Shown: positions 1 through 6,694 of the stretch, piece after piece | How positions within the stretch are numbered: the first letter of the stretch is position 1 | How the letters are laid out: the number at the start of each line of letters is the position of its first letter | DNA from: a bacterium | GTDB taxonomy: Bacteria > Krumholzibacteriota > Krumholzibacteriia > Krumholzibacteriales > WJIX01 | NCBI GenBank assembly: GCA_021160845.1 | Contig: JAGHBT010000308.1 | Location: forward strand, 1 to 7,353 | Direction: 5' to 3' | DNA length: 7,353 bases | The notes under the pieces: model-generated | Told to the model about the DNA's origin: nothing | The model's database searches: none | The model's input: the letters and a program-made list of their open reading frames with translations, nothing else | Made by a program: the position numbers and the translations under genes

Positions 1-31
1 ATACTACCGGTTTAATTTCCTAACTGATTTG

Positions 32-478
32 TTAATCATAGGATAGCCGAGTATCTTCATCCTCTAATGTCGGTTGAATTATTTTTTGCCAATCAGAACC
101 ATCCCATGTTCCCAACTGATCATGCATGATAAAATATTTCTGAGGAATAGGATGAGTACCATAAACAACCTCGATATCATATCTTAATTTGATAAAATCA
201 TAAAAATAAGTAATATAAGGACAGGGGGGATATCCTACAATTAATCCCGTAGCAAGGTGTATTACCCCCGCTCCATTCTTCTTCATTTCCTCCACAGCAT
301 ATTCTATGTTCCCGCCAGGACACCCATCGCAAGTTGTGTACCCAACAACCTCAACTTCCATATCTTTGTACCTTTTGAAAGCTCCATCTCTCTTCCGTAA
401 TGATCTGAAGCATTTTCCGCCGGCACACCTGCGATAACGATCACATATGATTATACCAATCTTTCTCTTTTCTTCCAT
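32..478 (-). CDS. CGGC-domain protein (putative metal-binding, unknown role)
   Basis: A 148-aa protein of the CGGC-domain family (Pfam CGGC), small, presumably cytosolic, cysteine-rich proteins of unknown function thought to bind metal. Visible family marks are an N-terminal hydrophobic strand followed by ICDRYRRCAGGKC (residues 11-23), then LRKRDGAF, then the core TTCDGCPGGN (48-57), and GYPPCPY near 82-88. Cysteines sit at 12, 18, 23, 50, 53 and 86. The usual central C-G-G-C reads C-D-G-C here. No signal peptide or membrane segment is seen. The ORF can be extended to a GTG at 490, but I chose the ATG at 478 because GGGAG lies 5 nt upstream of it and because family members begin just before the IGIIIC strand. 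The gene is divergent from the ETF genes and has its own promoter. The family assignment is secure; the function is not known. Confidence 0.9.
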   Translation of the reverse strand: MEEKRKIGIIICDRYRRCAGGKCFRSLRKRDGAFKRYKDMEVEVVGYTTCDGCPGGNIEYAVEEMKKNGAGVIHLATGLIVGYPPCPYITYFYDFIKLRYDIEVVYGTHPIPQKYFIMHDQLGTWDGSDWQKIIQPTLEDEDTRLSYD

Positions 479-483
479 GTCAT

Positions 484-488
484 CTCCC
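484..488 (-). promoter_or_regulatory. Ribosome binding site deciding the CGGC-protein start
   Basis: GGGAG on the minus strand ends 5 nt before the ATG at 478. It overlaps the alternative upstream GTG (488-490), so that GTG cannot use it. This favours the ATG start and a 148-aa product over the 152-aa version. Confidence 0.6.
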
Positions 489-581
489 ACGGTAAAAGAA
501 GATCAAAAACAATTTGTTAGCCATAGATTGTTAAAAGTACAGATTTATTCTGAATTGAAAATAAACATCATACACCTCGTG

Positions 582-610
582 ATTTTAGAAACAAGTTGAG
601 CCCCTGTCAA
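582..610 (-). promoter_or_regulatory. Sigma70-type promoter for the CGGC-domain gene
   Basis: On the minus strand a perfect -35 TTGACA (605-610) is followed by exactly 17 bp and then TAAAAT (582-587), a 5-of-6 match to TATAAT. Transcription would begin near 575, giving a leader of roughly 97 nt before the ATG at 478. No strong hairpin or riboswitch-like fold was apparent in that leader. This is the best promoter match in the window. Confidence 0.65.
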
Positions 611-638
611 ATCAAATTTAATAGTGGAGGACCTTTCC

Positions 639-686
639 ATGGGTGTTTCCTTCTCCCTATTAAATCCCAAGAAACTAACCTGTTGA
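639..686 (+). CDS. Candidate 15-aa leader peptide upstream of the ETF operon
   Basis: ATG at 639 is preceded by GGAGG at 626-630 with 8 nt spacing, a better Shine-Dalgarno than that of the ETF gene itself. It opens a 15-codon ORF (MGVSFSLLNPKKLTC) ending in TGA at 684-686. The stop lies inside the hairpin at 676-704, which sits directly before the etfBA start, so ribosomes finishing this ORF would disturb that fold. The peptide has no run of one amino acid as in classical attenuators. It is too short to judge by coding statistics and could be chance. The call rests only on the ribosome site and the position. Confidence 0.22.
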   Translation: MGVSFSLLNPKKLTC

Positions 687-704
687 CATTCAACCCGAAG
701 GTTA
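676..704 (+). promoter_or_regulatory. Hairpin immediately upstream of etfBA
   Basis: TAACCT (676-681) pairs with AGGTTA (699-704), and the next inner GTTGA (682-686) pairs with TCAAC (690-694) around a CAT loop. A 4-nt bulge (CCGA, 695-698) lies on the 3' side. That makes 11 base pairs in total, ending 10 nt before the GAGG preceding the etfBA start. There is no T-run after it, so it is not an intrinsic terminator. It could affect translation initiation or mRNA stability, or be a protein-binding inverted repeat. It is a weak-to-moderate call, made more interesting by the leader ORF that ends inside it. Confidence 0.3.
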
Positions 705-720
705 TTAATTTGTTGAGGTT

Positions 721-2829
721 ATGAGTGATTATATAGTATTGGTAAAACAAGTGCCGGACATTTCGCAGATAACCGATAACGCGTTTGATCCCGTTAAAGG
801 AACGCTTATCAGAAGTCGGTTGGCTAATGTAATAAATGAACTCGACGCGCAAGCCTTGGGTTTTGCCAACGAGATGCGCGCCAAGAGCAACGACCAAACA
901 GGCAAGATTATCTGTCTTAGTATGGGACCGCCAATGGCGGACGAAATATTACGGTATTCGCTGAGCAGATCCGCGGATGTGGCGGTGTTGCTCACCGACA
1001 GATTACTAGCTGGGGCGGATACGGCAGCTACCGCGAATCCTCTGGCATATGCCATTAGGAAAATTGAAAGGGATATCGTCAAAGACCCCGGTGATTACTA
1101 TATAATAAGTGGGATGCAATCGGTGGACGGCGATACCGCTCAAGTGCCTCCTCAGATAGCTGAAGAACTTCAGCTCCCGTGTATTACATATGTTACAGAC
1201 GCCAAATATAAAAATAACCGCTTTGAATTTACCAGAATTATAACGGGTGGTAGTCAAATTGTAGTGCCAAAAAGAAAACCCGCTGTTATAACTGTTGCCG
1301 AATATGAATTTCCACTCTTCGCATCTTTCGCAAAAACACGGGAAGCTAATGAAACTCAAATCTTCAAATGGAATGCCGCAGACATTAACGCTACCCACAT
1401 TGGAGTTGATGGTTCAAGAACCAGTGTAATCAGAGTTTTTCCACCACCGGAGACAGCAAGAAAATGCCTGCAACTGAAAGATGTGGACGAACTCACAGAG
1501 ATAATTCTAAACAAATTCAGCAACGATAAAAAGACTGACGAACAAAAAAATACCATAGATATCAGAAAATATATCATGCCTGAAGACAGAGAGGATTATT
1601 TCGATAGAACATATGAAGGCACGGAGAAGGAAAACAAGCAATTTTCCGCACTGGCTGAAATCCTAAAAGAGCTTCAAATTCAGGATATCTCGAAAATTGA
1701 TGATAATATCAAGGAAAAAATACTGGCAAAGGCTCAAAAGGCTTTCACCAGTGTAGCTCTTGATAGTATGTTAAACGGACTCAAGATAAGAAACCCTTCA
1801 TATCAGGGACAAGTTTGGGTCTGCTCTGAATATGAGAATAAAAAAATGCATCCCTCAACCTTTGAACTTATCGGTAAAGCCCGCCATTTAGCTGATACCC
1901 TGGGCACAAAGGTCGGAGTTACAATTTTGGGCAACAGCATTGAGAAATTTTCCGAAGAACTGATTGCCGCCGGCGCCGACGATATCTATGTCATCGAACA
2001 TCCCCTACTGGAAGAGTTTGATCCTTCCGCTTACAGGAACGCGCTGTGCAGCGTAATAGAAAAGTATTGGCCCCAGATTGTTCTATTTGCCGCAACACCC
2101 CAGGGCAGAGTTTTAGCTCCACTGGTTTCTTATAAACTCAGCTGCGGACTAACCGCCGACTGTACATCCTTCGATATTAAGGATAGCTCTAAAAAGGAAC
2201 AAATCTCGGTGTTGCTGCAAACAAGACCCGCTCTTGGCGGTAATGTGATGGCTACAATAAGCACAATCAACTCAAGATCTCAGATGGCAACAGCTCGTCC
2301 TGGAGTTATGAAAAGACTCCCGGAAAACAAATCCAGGAAAGGTAATATTGTTAAACATGAAGTCGATATATCACCGGACGACCTTGCCCTGGAGATCATC
2401 AATACTGAACACAGCACAGGCAAAGTAAACTTTGATGCGGATATTATTATCTCAGGCGGCAAAGGAGTACAGAACAGGGAAGGCTACAACGCTTTAATTA
2501 AACCGCTTTGCGAAAGCATAAATAATGCTTTAAACGTGGAAACTGAAATGGGAGCCAGCCGTTCGGCCGTTGAACAGGGATTTATCGACAGGGTTCACCA
2601 GGTTGGTCAAACCGGAACCGCCGTTGGCCCAAAAATATATATGGCAATTGGTATATCGGGTGCTATTCAGCACATGATAGGTGTAGCTAACAGCGAAATG
2701 ATTATAGCTGTAAACAACGATCACAACGCCGCCATATTTAAACAGTGCGATTATTATATTATCGGTAATGCTGAAGATGTCGTTCCAAAATTAATTGAAG
2801 CTTTGCGGGTGAAACAAAATGCCGAATAA
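721..2829 (+). CDS. etfBA: Fused electron transfer flavoprotein, EtfB-EtfA (702 aa)
   Basis: This protein takes electrons from flavin dehydrogenases (or NADH) and passes them to the ETF:quinone oxidoreductase encoded next. Both ETF subunits are in one chain. The beta part spans about residues 3-267 and opens with IVLVKQVPD; it has GTLIR (27-31), MGPP (68-71), LLTDR (90-94), AGADTAAT (97-104) and DGDTAQV (136-142). The alpha part spans about 362-696, opening with YQGQVWV; it has LTADCT (477-482), TRPALGGN (501-508), QMATARPGVMK (521-531) and the FAD-domain motifs ISGGKGV (577-583), GASRSAV (611-617), QVGQTG (627-632), GISGAIQH (644-651) and IFKQCDY (672-678). The two are joined by about 94 charged residues (268-361). 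Separate subunits are usually about 260 and 320-340 aa. The ATG is the only usable start, since an in-frame TAA lies at 706; a GAGG at 715-718 is very close to it. The AGADT..AT and DGDTAQV motifs resemble bifurcating clostridial EtfB rather than the mitochondrial type, which is my inference from remembered sequences. Pro143 replaces the usual Gly of DGDTAQVGP. It overlaps the next gene by 11 bp. Confidence 0.95.
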   Translation: MSDYIVLVKQVPDISQITDNAFDPVKGTLIRSRLANVINELDAQALGFANEMRAKSNDQTGKIICLSMGPPMADEILRYSLSRSADVAVLLTDRLLAGADTAATANPLAYAIRKIERDIVKDPGDYYIISGMQSVDGDTAQVPPQIAEELQLPCITYVTDAKYKNNRFEFTRIITGGSQIVVPKRKPAVITVAEYEFPLFASFAKTREANETQIFKWNAADINATHIGVDGSRTSVIRVFPPPETARKCLQLKDVDELTEIILNKFSNDKKTDEQKNTIDIRKYIMPEDREDYFDRTYEGTEKENKQFSALAEILKELQIQDISKIDDNIKEKILAKAQKAFTSVALDSMLNGLKIRNPSYQGQVWVCSEYENKKMHPSTFELIGKARHLADTLGTKVGVTILGNSIEKFSEELIAAGADDIYVIEHPLLEEFDPSAYRNALCSVIEKYWPQIVLFAATPQGRVLAPLVSYKLSCGLTADCTSFDIKDSSKKEQISVLLQTRPALGGNVMATISTINSRSQMATARPGVMKRLPENKSRKGNIVKHEVDISPDDLALEIINTEHSTGKVNFDADIIISGGKGVQNREGYNALIKPLCESINNALNVETEMGASRSAVEQGFIDRVHQVGQTGTAVGPKIYMAIGISGAIQHMIGVANSEMIIAVNNDHNAAIFKQCDYYIIGNAEDVVPKLIEALRVKQNAE

Positions 2830-4489
2830 CAAGAATTACAATAAAGTCCAAGTATTAATTGTCGGAGCCGGCCCGGCCGGACTCTCAGCGGCTATTCATA
2901 TCAAAAAGAGCAAACCTGAATTTGACGTCTGTGTTATCGACAAGGCTTTTGGGGCGGGAAATCACAACCTCTCCGGCGCGGTATTGGAGCATGAGCCGCT
3001 TACAAGCTTGCTGGACTTTGCTGCCGACGGGTGGCGGGAAAGTGAGAAAGCAAAAGATGTACTTGGTCAAACAATCACAAATGAAAAAATTCTCTTCATG
3101 CCTTCCAGTAAAACTGCTTTTAATTTGCTATTTGCCGTCAAGATTGCTAAATGGCTTAATCTCGGGTTGGGCGGAATGCTTCACGGAGGCGATTACATAG
3201 TCTCTATCAGCAAACTCAGCAAATGGCTGACCGCAATCGCTCGGGATGTTGGAGTTGAAGTGCTTTTCGGCTTCGCAGCTCAGGATATAATCTTCGACAA
3301 AAATACCGGTCTTACGGCTGGCGTAAAACTCATTGATCAAGGCCTCGATAAAGACGGGAATAAGCAGCCGAACTATATCGCCGGTGATATAATCAATGCC
3401 GATTTCACAATCCTGGCCGAAGGTTGCGATGGCCTGTTAACTGAAAAATTCATTGAAAAAGCCAATTTAGAAAGAAAACAACCCCAGCTTTTCTCTCTCG
3501 GAGTCAAGGAATTGATCAAAATCAGCCCGGAACAATACCGGAAATTTAACGCTAACAGGGTTATCCACGCAATGGGCTATCCGATCTGGACACCGATCCT
3601 CGGACCTGCCATGTTTGGCGGTGGCATTATCTATCCCGGTACCGACAACAATCTCGCGGTTGGCATGATAGTAGGCGCTGACTGGAAGTATTATGATTTC
3701 AACCCGCAGGATGCATTAACAAAATTTAAAGAACATAAATTCGTAAAACAATTCATTGACGGAGGAACCGTTGTTGAAGCAGGGGCAAAGTTAATTCCTG
3801 AGGGAGGGTTTCACGCTATACCGAGAGACCCTCAAACAAACAGCATCGGCAAAGGGAACTGCCTTATCCTCGGTGACAGCGCGGGCTTCGTGAACATGCT
3901 GAAGATCAGAGGATTACATCTCGCGATCGATTCCGGAATACAGGCCGCGGCTGCTATCATCGATAGGACGACAAAGCCCGATACAACCGCAATCAAATAT
4001 ACAGAACTGATTGATAATGGCTTGGTCGGAAAAGAGATGAGGTCCGCGGAAAATTACCGGCAAACCATCGCCAAATTTGGACCAACCTTTGGCATTCCGC
4101 TATCCGTAATAAGTAATCTACTGCCTAAATTTACAACCGAAGAAGACTACAAGGCAATGACGGAGGCAAAATACAAACTCAAACCGAAAATAGATTTCGA
4201 CAAGGATGCCTTCACCGCCGCTGCCGCAACAGAACATCGGGAGGAAGAACCTTCACATTTGGAGATACTCGACCACAACATTTGCGAACAGGAATGCGCG
4301 CCGAAATTCGGTAGACCATGCATTACATTCTGCCCTGCCGGAGTTTATGAGGTTGTCAACGGGGAGGCCAAAGCGGCGAACCCTTCAAATTGTCTACACT
4401 GTAAAACCTGCCAGCGTAAGTGTCCGTTTAACAATATCAGTTGGACGGTACCAGAAGGTGCTGGCGGTCCCCGGTACAAAAATATGTAG
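2819..4489 (+). CDS. ETF:quinone oxidoreductase with eight-cysteine ferredoxin tail
   Basis: This 556-aa monotopic flavo-iron-sulfur protein oxidises reduced ETF and reduces membrane quinone. The FAD-binding Rossmann motif VGAGPAGLSAA is at 15-25. The ILAEGCDG (198-205) and GDSAGFVNMLKIRG (352-365) motifs are typical of ETF-QO/FixC. HGGDYIVSISKLSKWL (122-137) matches the family's HGNY...L..WL stretch. A hydrophobic amphipathic segment at about 100-120 may touch the membrane. The C-terminal ferredoxin part has CPAGVYE (505-511), then CLHCKTCQRKC (525-535), and it ends with the signature VPEGAGGPRY (544-553). Cysteines at 489, 493, 501, 505, 525, 528, 531 and 535 could hold two [4Fe-4S] clusters; mitochondrial ETF-QO has four cysteines and one cluster, and carries Asp at the position of C535. 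The start overlaps the end of etfBA by 11 bp with GGGTG 7 nt upstream, implying translational coupling and matched amounts. It ends in tandem TAG codons. The quinone could be ubiquinone or menaquinone. Confidence 0.95.
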   Translation: MPNNKNYNKVQVLIVGAGPAGLSAAIHIKKSKPEFDVCVIDKAFGAGNHNLSGAVLEHEPLTSLLDFAADGWRESEKAKDVLGQTITNEKILFMPSSKTAFNLLFAVKIAKWLNLGLGGMLHGGDYIVSISKLSKWLTAIARDVGVEVLFGFAAQDIIFDKNTGLTAGVKLIDQGLDKDGNKQPNYIAGDIINADFTILAEGCDGLLTEKFIEKANLERKQPQLFSLGVKELIKISPEQYRKFNANRVIHAMGYPIWTPILGPAMFGGGIIYPGTDNNLAVGMIVGADWKYYDFNPQDALTKFKEHKFVKQFIDGGTVVEAGAKLIPEGGFHAIPRDPQTNSIGKGNCLILGDSAGFVNMLKIRGLHLAIDSGIQAAAAIIDRTTKPDTTAIKYTELIDNGLVGKEMRSAENYRQTIAKFGPTFGIPLSVISNLLPKFTTEEDYKAMTEAKYKLKPKIDFDKDAFTAAAATEHREEEPSHLEILDHNICEQECAPKFGRPCITFCPAGVYEVVNGEAKAANPSNCLHCKTCQRKCPFNNISWTVPEGAGGPRYKNM

Positions 4490-4605
4490 TAGTTTTTTGT
4501 ATATAATCACCTTTTTGATAAAGACAATTGTTTGGCTATGTTTTAAAATTATTATAATTTCAGCGCAGAATCCAAAACTGAAGAAAACCCAATCAATATT
4601 TTAAC

Positions 4606-4635
4606 TTGACGTTGGAATATAAATAAAGGTATTCT
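4606..4635 (+). promoter_or_regulatory. Promoter candidate for the M23 peptidase-queH unit
   Basis: TTGACG (4606-4611, 5 of 6) and TATTCT (4630-4635, 4 of 6) lie 18 bp apart in an AT-rich 177-bp gap after the ETF-QO gene. The predicted start of transcription, near 4642, leaves about 25 nt before the ATG at 4667. It would place the alternative ATG at 4643 at the very 5' end of the mRNA with no ribosome site. Confidence 0.4.
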
Positions 4636-4654
4636 GCTGAAAATGCGATATAAC

Positions 4655-4664
4655 AGGATAGGTG
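4655..4664 (+). promoter_or_regulatory. Ribosome binding site favouring the M23 peptidase start at 4667
   Basis: The stretch AGGATAGGTG contains AGGA 8 nt before the ATG at 4667. The only purine-rich match before the earlier in-frame ATG at 4643 is AAGGT (4626-4630), 12 nt away. This favours the shorter protein. Confidence 0.45.
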
Positions 4665-4666
4665 AA

Positions 4667-6061
4667 ATGAATAAAACGAATATAAATAGGTTTGCCGCTG
4701 GCGCTATCATTACCTTTGCCATTGTTTTTCTATTCTCCCTGGCCATCCTTACCGGCAAGAAAAACACAGGAGAGAATGAGAAAGCCGATCCTTTAACGAA
4801 TAAAAAAGAATTACATTCCCCACAGGCCCAGCAACCATCCGCTCAAATTATCCCGACACCATCTTTTGAAGGTGTTGTAGGCAAGAATATGAATTTCTTT
4901 GACCTGATGAAAGGCTACAATGTCTCGCCTCAGAGGATCAATAAAATTGTAACTGCAACCCAGGACCTCTATGATCTAAGAAGGATCTATCCCGGTCAAA
5001 GCTACAGGATATTCTCCAATAGTGCCGGGCGTCCGGAGCTTTTCCAGTTCTCCATAAATAACGGGGAATTTCTTGATATTGCAGCGAAAAATGACACTGT
5101 TACCGCTCAAAGGCTATTTTATCCTTTTGAAATCTATCGCAGAACTGCATACGGAATAATCAAACACTCACTATACGAATCGTTTGCTAAGAATAATTCC
5201 TCATTTGAGCTGGCATCAAACCTCAATAATATTTTCCGCTGGGACATAGATTTTTTTCATGATCTACGTCCAAACGACTACTACCGTCTGATATACGAAG
5301 AAAAGGAAATAAATAATCCATATCAAAAGAAAACAATCAGGAAAGTCAAAAGGATCCTTGCCGCCGAATTTAGCTGCAACGGTAACAAGCACTACGCGTT
5401 TCTCTTTAAGAATAAGGGGGATAAGTATCCGGATTATTACAATGAAGAGGGAAAATCACTTCGCAAACAATTGCTTAAAGTTCCTCTTAACTTTACAAGA
5501 ATAAGTTCAAGATTCAGCAAGAGACGCTATCACCCAATTTTACATCACTATATGCCTCATCTCGGTATCGACTACGCGGCCCCAAAAGGAACCCCTGTAC
5601 AAGCTGCCGGTAATGGAACTGTTATTAAAGCTTCCAAGAGCCGCGGGAACGGTAATTACATAAAAATAAGGCACAGCAGTAACTACATATCATATTATCT
5701 TCACCTTAGCAAATTCGCGAAGGGCATAAAATACGGATCGAAGGTAACACAAGGAGAAATCATAGGATACGTTGGAGCAACAGGTTACTCGACAGGCCCG
5801 CATCTTGATTACCGAATCAAAAAAAATGGCCGTTTTGTAAACCCCCGAGAACTAAAACTTCCACCGGCAGAACCTATTGCCGATTCGATAATGCAAAAAT
5901 TTGCCATTTTGAAAGACAAATACCTCACCGAACTCAATACAATAGCCGTCGGTGAAAACGGTTCAAGAAAATACGCCGAGTGGATTAAACAGGCTCGATC
6001 AGACAAGGAATCAAAAAACAAACCTGTCATTTCGCAAACCCATTCCTTAACCTCGCACTAA
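4667..6061 (+). CDS. Membrane-anchored M23 (LytM-type) murein endopeptidase, MepM/OapA-like
   Basis: This is a 464-aa periplasmic cell-wall hydrolase that should cut peptidoglycan cross-links during envelope growth. One N-terminal transmembrane segment (about residues 8-29, RFAAGAIITFAIVFLFSLAI) is followed by a polar proline/glutamine-rich stretch. An OapA/MepM-type N-terminal region starts near 66 and contains a short LysM-like YNVSPQRINKIV. The family linker YYNEEGKSLRKQLLKVPL (257-274) leads into RFSKRRYHP and the catalytic M23 domain (about 296-395). Zinc and catalytic motifs visible are H298-GID-like HLGID with D302, LHL (H346), and STGPHLDYRI with H379. The position of the usual second His of GPHLH, a zinc ligand in LytM, is Asp381 here. 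A tail of about 65 residues follows. An upstream in-frame ATG at 4643 would add 8 residues; I prefer 4667 because of its ribosome site and the promoter position. Queuosine gene queH follows after 3 nt. Confidence 0.9.
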   Translation: MNKTNINRFAAGAIITFAIVFLFSLAILTGKKNTGENEKADPLTNKKELHSPQAQQPSAQIIPTPSFEGVVGKNMNFFDLMKGYNVSPQRINKIVTATQDLYDLRRIYPGQSYRIFSNSAGRPELFQFSINNGEFLDIAAKNDTVTAQRLFYPFEIYRRTAYGIIKHSLYESFAKNNSSFELASNLNNIFRWDIDFFHDLRPNDYYRLIYEEKEINNPYQKKTIRKVKRILAAEFSCNGNKHYAFLFKNKGDKYPDYYNEEGKSLRKQLLKVPLNFTRISSRFSKRRYHPILHHYMPHLGIDYAAPKGTPVQAAGNGTVIKASKSRGNGNYIKIRHSSNYISYYLHLSKFAKGIKYGSKVTQGEIIGYVGATGYSTGPHLDYRIKKNGRFVNPRELKLPPAEPIADSIMQKFAILKDKYLTELNTIAVGENGSRKYAEWIKQARSDKESKNKPVISQTHSLTSH

Positions 6062-6064
6062 ATA

Positions 6065-6655
6065 ATGAATAATAAAAACCCAATCCTGGTACACGCATGT
6101 TGCGCCTCGTGTTCAAGTTATGTTATCCCTCACCTACAAGAAATTTTCAATGTCTCAGCCTTTTTTTATAACCCAAATATATATCCGGAAAAAGAATATA
6201 TTTTGCGGCTTGAAGAAATGAAATTCCTTTGCAAACGTTTGAATGTCAGGCTTACAATCGGCCCATATGATACTTCTACCTGGGGAAAAGCCGTTTTCCC
6301 CTACAGAAATCTTCCCGAAAAAAGCAAACGGTGTTGGGAATGCTACAATCTTAGATTGTATAAAACAGCGGAAAAAGCTGCCAATCTTGGTATAGAGCTA
6401 TTCACAACCACCCTATCGGTAAGTCCTCATAAAATATATAAACGTATCGAAGAAGGGGGCAAAGCGGCCGCTAAAAGATACGCAATAACATTCCACAACG
6501 AGGATTTCAAAAAAAAGGATGGATTCAAAATCAGTGTAAAACGAAGCAAGCAATTGGGCCTGACGAGACAAGACTATTGCGGATGCATCTATAGCCTTAG
6601 AGAATCACAAGAAAGAATCAGTAAAAAGAAAGAACATGAAGGGGACGCCAGCTAA
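6065..6655 (+). CDS. queH: Epoxyqueuosine reductase QueH
   Basis: QueH (formerly DUF208) makes the last step of queuosine synthesis, reducing epoxyqueuosine to queuosine at the wobble position of GUN-anticodon tRNAs. It is the cobalamin-independent, non-homologous replacement for QueG. The 196-aa protein is full length and shows all three cysteine clusters of the family: HACCASC (10-16, where HxCCAPC is usual, so Ser replaces Pro), CWEC followed by YNLRL (90-98), and DYCGCIYS (170-177). FYNPNIYP (34-41) and the SPHK motif (120-123) also fit. These cysteines bind the Fe-S cluster and iron centre in characterised members. The start is 3 nt after the peptidase stop and has no clear Shine-Dalgarno, so translation probably depends on ribosomes arriving from the upstream gene. 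The ILVHACC strand must lie at the N terminus, which supports this start. Confidence 0.93.
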   Translation: MNNKNPILVHACCASCSSYVIPHLQEIFNVSAFFYNPNIYPEKEYILRLEEMKFLCKRLNVRLTIGPYDTSTWGKAVFPYRNLPEKSKRCWECYNLRLYKTAEKAANLGIELFTTTLSVSPHKIYKRIEEGGKAAAKRYAITFHNEDFKKKDGFKISVKRSKQLGLTRQDYCGCIYSLRESQERISKKKEHEGDAS

Positions 6656-6694
6656 ACAATCCGGCATTGAAAACTATTTTAAAACAGTTTATAA

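Noticed and set aside
514..533. Two TTGTTA copies 14 bp apart in the divergent spacer as an operator
   Set aside because: The repeats are only 6 bp long, AT-rich and without a third copy, so chance is the simpler explanation.
683..711. TTGACA at 683-688 as the -35 of an etfBA promoter
   Set aside because: The hexamer 17 bp on (TAATTT) matches only 3 of 6, and transcription would begin at about 717, after the GAGG and at the edge of the start codon. The hexamer is better explained as part of the hairpin.
607..897. 96-aa minus-strand ORF across the etfBA start
   Set aside because: It lies mostly antisense to the conserved EtfB N terminus and shows no family signature; it is a frame shadow.
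4475..4501. Inverted repeat TACAAAAA/TTTTTGTA at the end of the ETF-QO gene as a terminator
   Set aside because: The stem is only 8 bp and nearly all A-T, with an 11-nt loop. It includes the stop codons, so it would be too unstable to end transcription. I see no convincing terminator in the 4490-4605 gap.
4206..4604. 132-aa ORF in another frame of the ETF-QO gene reaching into the intergenic gap
   Set aside because: Most of it is a frame shadow of the ferredoxin-tail coding region, and its extension into AT-rich spacer encodes low-complexity hydrophobic residues.
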